A DNA stretch of 11,483 nt from Alphaproteobacteria bacterium (GCA_028869725.1 JAGWRJ010000241.1:1-11483), one strand, 5' to 3'. Positions 1-6,760 are shown, counted from the stretch's first letter. Notes: generated by a model from the sequence alone, not told the origin. Program-made: numbers and translations.

Positions 1-125
1 GCATTGTTGGTGTAGTCGATACCTTCATCAACAATGCCGTATAGCGTCACGCTACTTTGAGCCATCGCAAGCGTTGTGATCAATGATCCCGCAACACCGA
101 AGGCGATTTTCATTTTCATTTTCAT
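1..125 (-). CDS. Outer-membrane porin, N-terminal fragment (runs off the left edge)
   Basis: Reading leftward from 125, the frame gives 41 codons before the window ends. Residues 1-21 look like a signal peptide: a Lys-rich start (MKMKMKIAFG), a hydrophobic core (VAGSLITTL), then AMA as a likely signal peptidase I site. The mature start QSSVTLYGIVDEGIDY is the signature first beta-strand of the general-diffusion porins of Burkholderia, Bordetella and relatives, where SSVTLYG(V/I)(V/L)D is nearly constant. Known for the family: 16-stranded trimeric channels of about 350-400 residues in the outer membrane. Only about a tenth is present, so substrate preference cannot be judged. The start is uncertain among three in-frame ATGs (125, 119, 113), and no strong Shine-Dalgarno sequence is visible. 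Its main value here is taxonomic, since it points to Burkholderiales. It is separated from the catabolic genes by IS debris and is probably unrelated to them. Confidence 0.85.
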   Translation of the reverse strand, partial: MKMKMKIAFGVAGSLITTLAMAQSSVTLYGIVDEGIDYTNN

Positions 126-148
126 TGGATTACCGTATTGACAATAGG

Positions 149-172
149 TCGACGCGAATTGGATCGCGTCGA
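149..172. promoter_or_regulatory. Inverted repeat in front of the porin gene
   Basis: Arms TCGACGCG and CGCGTCGA (8 bp, perfect) flank an 8-base centre and lie 24-47 bases upstream of the first porin ATG. A second, shorter palindrome, TATTG-A-CAATA, lies between it and the start at 136-146. Either could be an operator or a leader hairpin controlling porin expression; this is inference from symmetry and position only. No clear -35/-10 pair was identified around it. Confidence 0.3.
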
Positions 173-236
173 ATGTTTTCGATAAGGATTCGGCCGCTAA
201 CAAATTTCAGGGGAAGCTTAATTTTTATATCGACGA

Positions 237-399
237 ACGGGTAGCAGCAGGGCGGTGCTTCAAACAGCCATCTTCGACTACATTGAATGCTTCTACAATC
301 GTCATCAACCCACTCGAAAATGGATATCTGAGCCCATGTGACTTCGGGGGACGGGGTTTTCCATAAAGGGGCTGTGTCCGACTAAACGGGGGAACCCCA
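237..399 (+). pseudogene. Decayed IS3-family transposase C-terminus with the right end of the element
   Basis: On the plus strand, 261-302 reads QTAIFDYIECFYNR, then after a 1-base shift 311-322 reads HSKM, then after another shift 322-345 reads GYLSPCDF. Joined, this is the classic C-terminus of IS3-family OrfB (AIFEYIEVFYNRxRxHSxLGYLSPxxFE), so at least two frameshifts have inactivated it. The stretch 374-399 (GTGTCCGACTAAACGGGGGA followed by ACCCCA) follows the coding remnant and looks like an IS3-type terminal inverted repeat ending in CA. The rest of the element, including the DDE catalytic core, is missing to the left, where the porin upstream region begins. This is a dead fragment marking past insertion and deletion. 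Family-level identification is fairly secure; the particular IS name is not known. Confidence 0.7.
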
Positions 400-451
400 A
401 GTATCCTCATAGGCTTCTGTCGCGGGTTCAAAGGTGAGTTTGCCGAGCGCT

Positions 452-567
452 TACGATGATCTGGATCATGTGCAGCGTGTCGCCACGCAGTGGATGCGGT
501 CCTACGATATCGGCAGCGTAAAGCCGATATATGGCTCGCTGGGTTCGCACCGCAAGACCACCTATCT
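452..567 (+). pseudogene. Second decayed IS3-family transposase tail
   Basis: On the plus strand, 452-505 reads YDDLDHVQRVATQWMRSY, followed in a different frame (520-567) by KADIWLAGFAPQDHLS. Together they resemble the end of another IS3 subgroup transposase (xxLxxVQxxATxWMWSYNHERPNMALGGFTPKQRL), with the NHERP part scrambled. The fragment is a different subgroup from the one at 237-399 and starts about 50 bases beyond that element's end. Its right limit coincides with the stop codon of the alpha/beta hydrolase (562-564). The match is by eye and partial, so it is less certain than the first remnant. Confidence 0.5.
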
Positions 568-1446
568 CCAGGTCGTTTTCATGTGCTGAACGAGTTTTCT
601 GCAGAACACGCTGCTACTTTCCGAGAAGGCACTTATAGCCGACGAATGGTTGCATCCAGACTGAACATGTAAAAGCACTTCATTTCCGTGCGCGGCCCAA
701 GTGCTTCCAAAGTCTTTTGATTGTCGCCAAAACTCTTCGCTCTCGTTCTCTCCCCAGCTAATCAACATAGGAGGAAGATTTTCGCGCACTAAAAACATAG
801 GGCTGTTGCGGCGTACTTGCTGGCCGGTCAGCTGAATTTTCGGCTGCAGCCATGTCCATCTGAACGGCTCTAGATCGAATAGGCCACTGATCGGATAACC
901 ACTCTTGATAATATTTGATGGCAGTCCGTAATCATTAACCCAATCCGTGATCGCTACCATCGCCGTCAGATGGCCGCCCGCAGAATTTCCGGTAACGTGA
1001 AGCCTTTCTCCATCGACACCGAAGCGCGTAGCATTGCGATACACATAAGCAATAGCTGCGCGGCATTGTCGAGTGATTTCATCAATCGTGACAATAGGGC
1101 AAACCTGATAGTCAATGATGAAGACATTGATTCCAGCTTGGTTGAGCCCTTTGGCGATCCAGATATAGTTCTCCTTCTTCAGGCGAGCATCGAACCAATA
1201 ACCACCGTGAATGAAAACCATGACCGGACCACCGTCTTTCGCGGGGTAAAAGTCCATACTCTCAATCAACGTAGGGCCATAGGCGATATCACCCTGTCTT
1301 TGCGTCAACTCCTTTCTAGCCGCCTCGGCCCACAAGCTGCGTTGTTCGATGATCTTGTCAAATGCCCTCGGGTCACCGAGCCTAGCTTCTGGGCAGTACT
1401 CGAGGTCCAGCTCTTCCTGGCTGTTGAAATTACGATAGAGGGCCAT
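562..1446 (-). CDS. Alpha/beta hydrolase, arylformamidase (kynurenine formamidase)-like
   Basis: A 294-residue serine hydrolase. HGGYW at residues 80-84 forms the oxyanion-hole motif typical of the eukaryotic-type kynurenine formamidase and related esterase group. GNSAGG at 153-158 is the nucleophile elbow with Ser155, and His267 in GCNHSS is the likely catalytic His. The acid is probably a Glu in WGENESEE (231-238), where Asp is commoner. There is no signal peptide, so it is likely cytoplasmic. An upstream in-frame ATG at 1497 exists, but I chose 1446 because AAAAGGA lies seven bases before it. It is the last gene of the cluster. Beside a flavin monooxygenase and a succinate-semialdehyde dehydrogenase, cleavage of an N-formyl or other amide/ester intermediate is plausible (inference); a plain carboxylesterase is the alternative. 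GC content is near 50% in a sampled line, lower than the central genes. Its stop codon abuts IS debris, but the protein looks full length. Confidence 0.85.
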   Translation of the reverse strand: MALYRNFNSQEELDLEYCPEARLGDPRAFDKIIEQRSLWAEAARKELTQRQGDIAYGPTLIESMDFYPAKDGGPVMVFIHGGYWFDARLKKENYIWIAKGLNQAGINVFIIDYQVCPIVTIDEITRQCRAAIAYVYRNATRFGVDGERLHVTGNSAGGHLTAMVAITDWVNDYGLPSNIIKSGYPISGLFDLEPFRWTWLQPKIQLTGQQVRRNSPMFLVRENLPPMLISWGENESEEFWRQSKDFGSTWAAHGNEVLLHVQSGCNHSSAISAFSESSSVFCRKLVQHMKTTWR

Positions 1447-1453
1447 CTGTATA

Positions 1454-1460
1454 TCCTTTT
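1454..1460 (-). promoter_or_regulatory. Ribosome binding site that sets the hydrolase start
   Basis: AAAAGGA on the minus strand, seven bases before the ATG at 1446. It favours this start over the in-frame ATG at 1497, whose extra 17 residues (beginning MIRNCSSESQ) do not look like part of the family fold. Confidence 0.6.
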
Positions 1461-1568
1461 CAGCGGTTTGAGATTCAGATGAGCAGTTTCTGATCAAATG
1501 AGCGCCTATTCAACGGATAGCGCAATGCTCAGCCCGATGCTGGAGAATTTAAAAGCTAGGGCTGGATT

Positions 1569-2027
1569 CTATGCTGCGGCACGGTGCGTTATCAAACTTG
1601 CCGACGATGCACGGGCCTTGCAGATCATTATGGCCGCTCGCGCGGCTTCACGCCCCTTTTCTACGAAGTGGTTCCGAAAGATCTGACTATGGTGGTCGGT
1701 CTCCTGATAATGATGCGGTGTCAGTGAAACAGACAGAACCGGAACGCTTGTTTCCATTCCAGCGCGCATAAGCCCATCAACGACAGCTTGCGCAACAAAG
1801 TCATGGCGATAAATGCCGCCATCAACAACCAGTGCCGCCCCGATCACAGCTGCATAGCGCCCTGAAGCAGCAAGGTCACGACAGAAGAGCGGCAATTCGA
1901 ATGCGCCCGGAACATCAAATACATCGACCTGTGCGCTAGGAATGATCTCGCAAAAACCATCAAGTGCTCGACTGACGATATCGTCGTGCCAATTAGCCTT
2001 TACAAAAGCATAACAACTGGATGTCAT
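1569..2027 (-). CDS. ribH: 6,7-dimethyl-8-ribityllumazine synthase, type II (RibH2-like)
   Basis: This 152-residue protein catalyses the penultimate step of riboflavin synthesis: 5-amino-6-ribitylaminouracil plus 3,4-dihydroxy-2-butanone 4-phosphate gives 6,7-dimethyl-8-ribityllumazine. Visible family signatures are FDVPGAFELP (37-46), the substrate and phosphate region GGIYRHDFVAQAV (70-82) with the conserved catalytic His75, and SLTPHH (101-106). The IYRHDFV and TPHH motifs match the type II (Brucella RibH2) branch rather than the usual housekeeping type. A strong Shine-Dalgarno AAAGGAGG at 2033-2040 sits five bases before the ATG. The gene is downstream of a flavin reductase fusion and in the same cluster as a luciferase-like monooxygenase, so a local role in FMN supply is the natural inference. 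No other riboflavin gene (ribA, ribB, ribD, ribE) is present, so it would depend on the chromosomal pathway. No FMN riboswitch is seen in the 97-base gap before it. Confidence 0.93.
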   Translation of the reverse strand: MTSSCYAFVKANWHDDIVSRALDGFCEIIPSAQVDVFDVPGAFELPLFCRDLAASGRYAAVIGAALVVDGGIYRHDFVAQAVVDGLMRAGMETSVPVLSVSLTPHHYQETDHHSQIFRNHFVEKGREAARAAIMICKARASSASLITHRAAA

Positions 2028-2124
2028 TGTGTCCTCCTTTCTGGCGAAGCGTTGCGACTCATTTGGATATCTGAATATAGCGATAAAGGGATTGGGATAG
2101 CTCGAAGATCTTAGTGCTGGCCCG

Positions 2125-3093
2125 CTATGAGTTTCCCGATATCTTTATTTCTTCAAGCGATGCCCCATCAAAGAATTTACCGGCCTTGTAGACCATAGGC
2201 GCGATGTCCGAGACTTCAAGGTGGAGGACGCGCGCGATGATGACAACGTGGGTTTTGGCGCGGAACCGTTCTTTGATCTCGGCTTCTACGGAGGCCGATG
2301 CTCCATGAATAAGCGGGGAGCCGGCAGGACCGGTATGCCAATCGATTCCGGCAAACTTATCATTCGACTTGGAGGCGAATTTTTCCACGACATTCTTTTG
2401 TGAATGAGAAAGAATGTTAATTCCGAGGTGACGTGCTTCGAACAGTGCAGGATAGGTTGACGATGTGTTTTGCACACAGACAACGACAAGTGGCGGGTCG
2501 AGTGAAAGCGACATATAGGCGCTGACCGCCAGCCCGCGTGGGCGACCCGCAGTATCCCTGACCGTCACCGCAGTAACACCTGACACGAACTTACGGTTAA
2601 ACTCCTTGAGATCCTCGAAACTCGGAGAGTCATCAGGCCTGCCCTCGCTGATCGATGTGCCGGCATCCTCAAAAGCCGACCCCAAGCCTGGCGATCCCAG
2701 GTCCGCAAGCATCTCGATGCTGGGATCCCATGCAACGCGCTCGCGCATTATCAGCCCATTTCTAAGGGTCCCCTGGACTGCTCCGCGGGCCTTGAGAGTC
2801 CGTCCATTTGGGGGAACATCACCGAATGGATTGAGAAAAGTGCCCGTGGCTGACCAGAAGATCGCGAAATCTTCGCCGTCGACGATGACAATTTCCACAA
2901 TCGTCTGTAGGTCCGGCATCGCTGCCCGCATTTCACGGATCTGAGCTTTCAACTCGGCCAAGCCTGAAGTACGCCCGAGCTCGGTATTCTCCAATGCATA
3001 TTCAGGATCGACGATGTCATCTAGCGCATCAACCTGTCCATGGTTCCAAGCGGCATCCCAAGCCACGTGGACCATCTCTTTGAAAGTGGTCAT
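2125..3093 (-). CDS. SnoaL-like domain fused to an FMN-type flavin reductase
   Basis: A 322-residue protein with two domains. Residues 1 to about 130 resemble the SnoaL/NTF2-like fold: an N-terminal helix with WNHGQVDALDDIVDPEY, the middle helix LKAQIREMRAAMPD, and strands ending in MRERVAWDPSIEML. A hydrophilic linker (about 131-160, rich in Ser, Gly, Asp and Pro) leads to a flavin reductase domain of the HpaC/RutF-like superfamily (161-322), seen from FNRKFVSGVTAVTV, GLAVSAYMSLSLDPPLVVVCV and the late strand region with KTHVVIIARV. Known role of such reductases: NAD(P)H-dependent reduction of FMN or FAD that is handed to a partner monooxygenase. The partner here is presumably the LLM enzyme at 10341-11435. 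SnoaL-like domains act as cyclases, isomerases or small hydrolases, and the role of this one is unknown. Start: ATG at 3093 with AGGAGG seven bases upstream, overlapping the stop of the preceding dehydrogenase; the genes are 11 bases apart. Confidence 0.85.
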   Translation of the reverse strand: MTTFKEMVHVAWDAAWNHGQVDALDDIVDPEYALENTELGRTSGLAELKAQIREMRAAMPDLQTIVEIVIVDGEDFAIFWSATGTFLNPFGDVPPNGRTLKARGAVQGTLRNGLIMRERVAWDPSIEMLADLGSPGLGSAFEDAGTSISEGRPDDSPSFEDLKEFNRKFVSGVTAVTVRDTAGRPRGLAVSAYMSLSLDPPLVVVCVQNTSSTYPALFEARHLGINILSHSQKNVVEKFASKSNDKFAGIDWHTGPAGSPLIHGASASVEAEIKERFRAKTHVVIIARVLHLEVSDIAPMVYKAGKFFDGASLEEIKISGNS

Positions 3094-3104
3094 TTCTTTT
3101 CCTC

Positions 3105-4487
3105 CTATGCCCAGTCAACGCTGTAGACGCGCGTTTCCTGGTATTCACGGATGCCCTCATGGGCGCCTTCGCGACCGATGCCACTTTGCTTTACACCGCC
3201 AAAGGGCGCCGCAGGGTCCGAAACGATGCCTCGGTTGATGCCAACCATGCCGACGGCGATCTGTTCACCGATGCGCAACGCGTCCTGCAAACGGCCAGCA
3301 TAGACATATCCCGCCAAACCGAATTCGGTATTGTTGGCAGAAGCCAGCATGGCGCTCTCATCGGTCCATGTGACGATCGGTGCGACAGGACCGAAAATCT
3401 CCTCGGACAGGATTTGAGCGCCGAAAGGCACGTTCACAAGCAGTGTCGGAGGATAAAACAGGCCCGAATTAGGGATCTTTCCTTGGAATGCGATCCGGGC
3501 GCCATCTGCAATGGCAGCCTCGACCAGGGCGGTGATTCGGGCAAGGGCCCTGCTGCTGATGACCGGGCCGACCTGGCTTTCCGGATCCGAGGACGGCCCG
3601 ACCCGAAGCGCCATCACCGCATTGCCGAATTTCTCCAGAAACTCGTCAACGACATCGGCATGAACATAGAATCTGTTGGCAGCCGTACAAGCCTGCCCAC
3701 TCCCGCGAAACTTGGCGATCATCGCGCCAGCCACGGCGGCATCGACATCGGCATCGGCGGTAATGACGAAGGGCGCATTGCCGCCCAATTCCATGCTGGC
3801 ATTGACGATCCGGTCCGCCGCCTGCCGCAACAAAGCGCGCCCCACACCGGTAGAGCCTGTGAAGCTGATCTTGCGCACGCGATCATGGGCAAGCCATGCC
3901 GATACCACAGCGGGCGCGCTGGTGGTCGGCACGATATTCACCGCCCCCGGCGGAACGCCCGCTTCAAGCATGATGCGCCCCAAGGCAAGGGCGGTCAGCG
4001 GCGTTTCCTCAGCTGGTTTCAGCACGACGGTGCAGCCCGCAGCCAAGGCCGGGGCGACCTTGCGAGCGGCCATGGCCGCTGGAAAATTCCATGGTGTAAT
4101 AAGCGCTGCGACGCCGACGGGCACATGCGTCACAAGGGTTTTCACGCCGCCTGCAGGGGCTTCGCTGTAGCTGCCTTCGCCCCGCACGGCCTCTTCTGAA
4201 AACCAGCGATAGAATTCGGCGGCATATACCACCTCGGCACGGGCATCCACAATAGACTTGCCGTTTTCTGTCGAGATCAACGCAGCGAGCACATCCGCGT
4301 CGCGCAGCATGAGTTCATGACAACGGCGCAGGATATCAGAACGCGCTCGGGCAGGTGTTGCGGCCCAGCCCGGAAACGCGGCGGCTGCCGCGTCTACAGC
4401 CCAGACGGCGTCCTCGACTGTGCCGTCGATGACTCGTTCGATAACCTGACCTGTAGCTGGGTTGCAAACGTCAAAGGTTGATTTCAC
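3105..4487 (-). CDS. gabD: Succinate-semialdehyde dehydrogenase (GabD-type)
   Basis: A 460-residue NAD(P)+-dependent aldehyde dehydrogenase. It shows TPWNFP (131-136), the cofactor Lys157 in LKPAE, FTGSTGVG (209-216), the general base Glu233 in MELGGNAPF, and the catalytic Cys267 in GQACTAANR. The sequence around the active site (SMELGGNAPFV, AKFRGSGQACTAANR) matches the succinate-semialdehyde dehydrogenase branch, which converts succinate semialdehyde to succinate for the TCA cycle. It starts at a GTG (4487) preceded by GGAGG with six bases between. It begins 18 bases after the tautomerase-like gene and ends 11 bases before the flavin reductase fusion, so co-transcription is very likely. GC is high (67% in one sampled line). 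In this setting it would finish a pathway whose carbon skeleton ends as a C4 semialdehyde; glutarate-semialdehyde or a related aldehyde remains possible. Confidence 0.85.
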   Translation of the reverse strand: MKSTFDVCNPATGQVIERVIDGTVEDAVWAVDAAAAAFPGWAATPARARSDILRRCHELMLRDADVLAALISTENGKSIVDARAEVVYAAEFYRWFSEEAVRGEGSYSEAPAGGVKTLVTHVPVGVAALITPWNFPAAMAARKVAPALAAGCTVVLKPAEETPLTALALGRIMLEAGVPPGAVNIVPTTSAPAVVSAWLAHDRVRKISFTGSTGVGRALLRQAADRIVNASMELGGNAPFVITADADVDAAVAGAMIAKFRGSGQACTAANRFYVHADVVDEFLEKFGNAVMALRVGPSSDPESQVGPVISSRALARITALVEAAIADGARIAFQGKIPNSGLFYPPTLLVNVPFGAQILSEEIFGPVAPIVTWTDESAMLASANNTEFGLAGYVYAGRLQDALRIGEQIAVGMVGINRGIVSDPAAPFGGVKQSGIGREGAHEGIREYQETRVYSVDWA

Positions 4488-4505
4488 CTCCGGCCTCCGG
4501 TGGGT

Positions 4506-4706
4506 TCAGGCATTTCGTTTGGATAGCTGATTGCCTCCATGCCCCCAACGGGCGGGGTCAATGCCGTGCAGGATGATAGTGGTGTCCTTGCCTGCATCCT
4601 CGCCCAGCACCGAGGAAACGGCTTGGGTCAGGGCGGTGATCATCTTTTCGTTGAACGTGTCGTCTTCAAACCGACGAATGAAAAACGATGCTTCGATATG
4701 GGCCAT
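4506..4706 (-). CDS. 4-oxalocrotonate tautomerase-like small protein lacking Pro-1
   Basis: A 66-residue protein with the size and outline of a 4-oxalocrotonate tautomerase monomer: a first strand MAHIEASFFIRRF, a helix FNEKMITALTQAVSSVLG, a second strand TTIILHGI, and the typical end PARWGHGGNQLS, which recalls the PxxWGxGG turn of the family. The family's catalytic base is the N-terminal Pro left after Met removal. Here residue 2 is Ala, so the usual tautomerase chemistry should be impaired. Non-Pro1 members of the superfamily are known. The start is set by AAAAGGAGAG six bases before the ATG at 4706; an in-frame ATG at 4751 overlaps the Prs gene and would bury the conserved N-terminus. It may bind, or help isomerise, an unsaturated ring-cleavage product. 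It could also need a partner subunit or have a non-catalytic role. Confidence 0.75.
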   Translation of the reverse strand: MAHIEASFFIRRFEDDTFNEKMITALTQAVSSVLGEDAGKDTTIILHGIDPARWGHGGNQLSKRNA

Positions 4707-4712
4707 GGTGTT

Positions 4713-4722
4713 CTCTCCTTTT
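4713..4722 (-). promoter_or_regulatory. Ribosome binding site that fixes the tautomerase-like start at Ala-2
   Basis: AAAAGGAGAG on the minus strand, six bases before the ATG at 4706. It is decisive because it shows that the mature N-terminus is Ala (after Met removal), not Pro, and that the longer reading from 4751 is unlikely. Confidence 0.7.
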
Positions 4723-4725
4723 ATT

Positions 4726-5781
4726 TCAGAACGTGTGGTTTTTACCGTCAAAGACCTCGCTGACGGATTCGTCTATAAAGATGCGGCGCATTGATTCCGC
4801 TAGCAGTGGCGCGCAGGACAACACCTTGATCTTGTCGGGGGCACCAGCGCGAAGAGGGATGGTGTCGGTGACGACGATCTGCTCAAAGGGGGATGCCGCA
4901 AGACGCTCATATGCCGTGCCGCTGAACACGCCATGGGTGGCTGCAGCCAGCACCCGGCGCGCACCGGCCTTCATTAGCGCCTCACCTGCTGCGCAAAGCG
5001 TGCCTGCCGTGTCGATGATATCGTCGATAACGATGGCAGTCTTGCCTTTCACATCACCGATGACGGTGTTGATAGTGGCCACCTGCTGCTGCGGGCGTTC
5101 CTTGTCGAGAATGGCAAGAGATGCACTGATCTGGGTGGCGAATTGCTTATTCAGCTTTACCCGACCGGCATCGGGGGCGACGATCACCGTGTCCTTGTCA
5201 AAGTCGGTGAAATAGCGACTGAGAATACCCGATGCGGTCATGTGATCGACCGGAATGCCGAAAAAGCCTTGAATCTGACCGGCGTGCAGATCCATGGTCA
5301 GTACGCGATGCACCCCCGTCGCCTCTAGGGCGCGGGCGACAACGCGGGCCGAAATGGGCTCACGCGGGGCGGATTTCTTGTCCTGCCGGGAATAGCCAAA
5401 CCACGGGGTTACAGCGATCACGCGATGTGCACTGGCACCGATGGCGGCGTCGACCATCAGCAATAGTTCCATGAATGCGTCATTGGCGTTCACGCCGCTT
5501 TCGGGATTGCCGCACATCGGTTGGATGATGAACACATCCGCCCCCCGGATCGACCCGTCGAACCTGCTGTAGACCTCTCCGCTGGAAAAGGTCTTGAGCG
5601 TCACCTTGCCAAGCTCAAGCGAAAGCTGATCCGCAATGGCCTGCGCCAAAGGCGCGTTCGAGCGGCCAGAAAAGATCATGAGCTGTTTTGAATAGGATTG
5701 CCGCAAGGCGTTTGCGACCTGATGTTTGCTCAACGCAAAGTTGCTGTGCATGTTTGGGTTCATGATAAGGCGGTCTTTCAT
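4726..5781 (-). CDS. prs: Ribose-phosphate pyrophosphokinase (PRPP synthase), accessory copy
   Basis: Makes PRPP from ribose 5-phosphate and ATP. Family motifs are the nucleotide loop FGYSRQDKK (128-136) with EPISA (141-145), DLHAGQIQGFF (164-174), the APDAGRVK loop (202-209) and the PRPP-binding VIDDIIDTAGT (251-261). At 351 residues it is longer than the usual 310-320: about 33 residues precede the core start (LMIFSGRSN). The flexible loop reads RQDKKSAPREP where bacterial enzymes usually have RQDRKxRxREP, so one conserved Arg is Ala. The start is uncertain: no good Shine-Dalgarno sequence lies just before the ATG at 5781 (GAAAGGATC is about 20 bases away), and ATGs at 5763 and 5751 are also possible. 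It lies 31 bases after the ribokinase, so the pair would turn free ribose into PRPP. It is presumably a second copy, since every genome needs a housekeeping prs elsewhere. Confidence 0.92.
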   Translation of the reverse strand: MKDRLIMNPNMHSNFALSKHQVANALRQSYSKQLMIFSGRSNAPLAQAIADQLSLELGKVTLKTFSSGEVYSRFDGSIRGADVFIIQPMCGNPESGVNANDAFMELLLMVDAAIGASAHRVIAVTPWFGYSRQDKKSAPREPISARVVARALEATGVHRVLTMDLHAGQIQGFFGIPVDHMTASGILSRYFTDFDKDTVIVAPDAGRVKLNKQFATQISASLAILDKERPQQQVATINTVIGDVKGKTAIVIDDIIDTAGTLCAAGEALMKAGARRVLAAATHGVFSGTAYERLAASPFEQIVVTDTIPLRAGAPDKIKVLSCAPLLAESMRRIFIDESVSEVFDGKNHTF

Positions 5782-5812
5782 GTCTGTTATGGAATGAAAT
5801 GATCCTTTCGGG

Positions 5813-6760
5813 TCATCGGCTCGTGTGTTCGGCAGTTATCAGCGCGGCGTCGATGTCTGATGCGTGCGGCATGCTTGTGCGCGCCCCCGCCGCCTCGACC
5901 GAAAGGGCCGCCGCTGCCACACCGCGCCGGGCTGCGCAGAATACATCCTGCCCGGCGGCAAGGCTGGCGGCGAATACGCCGTTGAACGTGTCACCGGCGC
6001 CAGTGGTATCGACGACATTGCTGACAGGCCGGGCGGGGATCCGCGTGCTGACCCCGCTGGCGTCACAGACCAGCACGCCCTCGGCACCTAGTGTCACGAC
6101 CACCGGCGCCCCGGTATGGGCAGCTACCGTGGCCGCCACGCTTTCGACAGACGGGTCGTCCGTGCCGCCCAGCAGGCGGTAAACATCCAGCAATTCACCC
6201 CGGTTTGGGGTCAGGATCGGTGACAACTCGAGCACATCGCGAATGGCGGGAATAACGGGGGCTGGGTTCAGCACGCAAAGCCAGCCCTTCGCAAGCGCCC
6301 CCCGGACCGCGCCGACCACCGCCTCGGCAGAGATTTCGGTGCTGATCAACACGCAGCCCGGCCAGCCATTTGCGCGGGCCAGCGCGGTCCGGACATCGTG
6401 TGCCGTGACGGCCGCATTAGTCCCCGCGGCGACGGCGATCTGGTTTTCACCAGCCGCGTCGACGACGATTAGCGCGGCCCCGGTTGCGATGCCGGCCTTG
6501 ACCGACACATCGGTAACGTCGACCCCGTCGCTGCGCAGTTCGGCCAAGGAGGTCCGGCCGAACTCATCATTGCCGACCGCGCCAACATAGCGGACCTCAG
6601 CCCCCGAACGGGCGGCGGCAACAGCAGAGTTGCCGCCTTTGCCACCACCGTGACGTTGCAGATCGGCGCCCACTACTGTTTCACCCGGCCCCGGCAAGGT
6701 TGGCGCCGAGACAACCAAATCGACGTTCACGGCACCGATCACCAGCAGTCGTGCATTCAT
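5813..6760 (-). CDS. rbsK: Ribokinase (PfkB family)
   Basis: A 315-residue sugar kinase that phosphorylates D-ribose (or a close analogue) to ribose 5-phosphate using ATP. Visible are the N-terminal VIGAVNVDLVV, the substrate-binding GGGKGGNSAVAAAR (38-51), NPAP (165-168), TPNRGE (184-189), and the PfkB signature DTTGAGDTFNG (251-261) with Asp257 as catalytic base. These closely match ribokinase rather than fructokinase or adenosine kinase. I prefer the ATG at 6760, which aligns with the family N-terminus, over the ATG at 6781; Shine-Dalgarno support is weak for both. Its product is the substrate of the next gene, prs. GC is the highest of the sampled lines (68%). No ribose transporter or nucleosidase lies in the window, so the ribose source is unclear: it may be uptake, nucleoside or cofactor breakdown, or a ribosylated pathway substrate. 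Confidence 0.9.
   Translation of the reverse strand: MNARLLVIGAVNVDLVVSAPTLPGPGETVVGADLQRHGGGKGGNSAVAAARSGAEVRYVGAVGNDEFGRTSLAELRSDGVDVTDVSVKAGIATGAALIVVDAAGENQIAVAAGTNAAVTAHDVRTALARANGWPGCVLISTEISAEAVVGAVRGALAKGWLCVLNPAPVIPAIRDVLELSPILTPNRGELLDVYRLLGGTDDPSVESVAATVAAHTGAPVVVTLGAEGVLVCDASGVSTRIPARPVSNVVDTTGAGDTFNGVFAASLAAGQDVFCAARRGVAAAALSVEAAGARTSMPHASDIDAALITAEHTSR

Noticed and set aside
388..398. GGGGG-AA-CCCC palindrome as a terminator for the hydrolase gene
   Set aside because: It is part of the IS3-type terminal repeat and is about 160 bases past the hydrolase stop, with only a short T-run.
225..431. Minus-strand 68-residue open frame
   Set aside because: It lies antisense to the IS3 transposase remnant and its terminal repeat, has no recognisable motif, and has an odd Pro/Arg-rich composition.
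970..1482. Plus-strand 170-residue open frame
   Set aside because: It is antisense to the alpha/beta hydrolase, which has a complete catalytic triad region and a Shine-Dalgarno sequence; the plus-strand product shows no family features.
2028..2124. Possible FMN riboswitch or promoter before lumazine synthase
   Set aside because: The gap is only 97 bases and lacks the conserved FMN-aptamer segments. A TATATT-like hexamer is present, but no matching -35 element was found.
3159..4199. Plus-strand 346-residue open frame
   Set aside because: It is the antisense shadow of the succinate-semialdehyde dehydrogenase, whose full set of catalytic motifs is clear. The frame is open because the coding strand is GC-rich.
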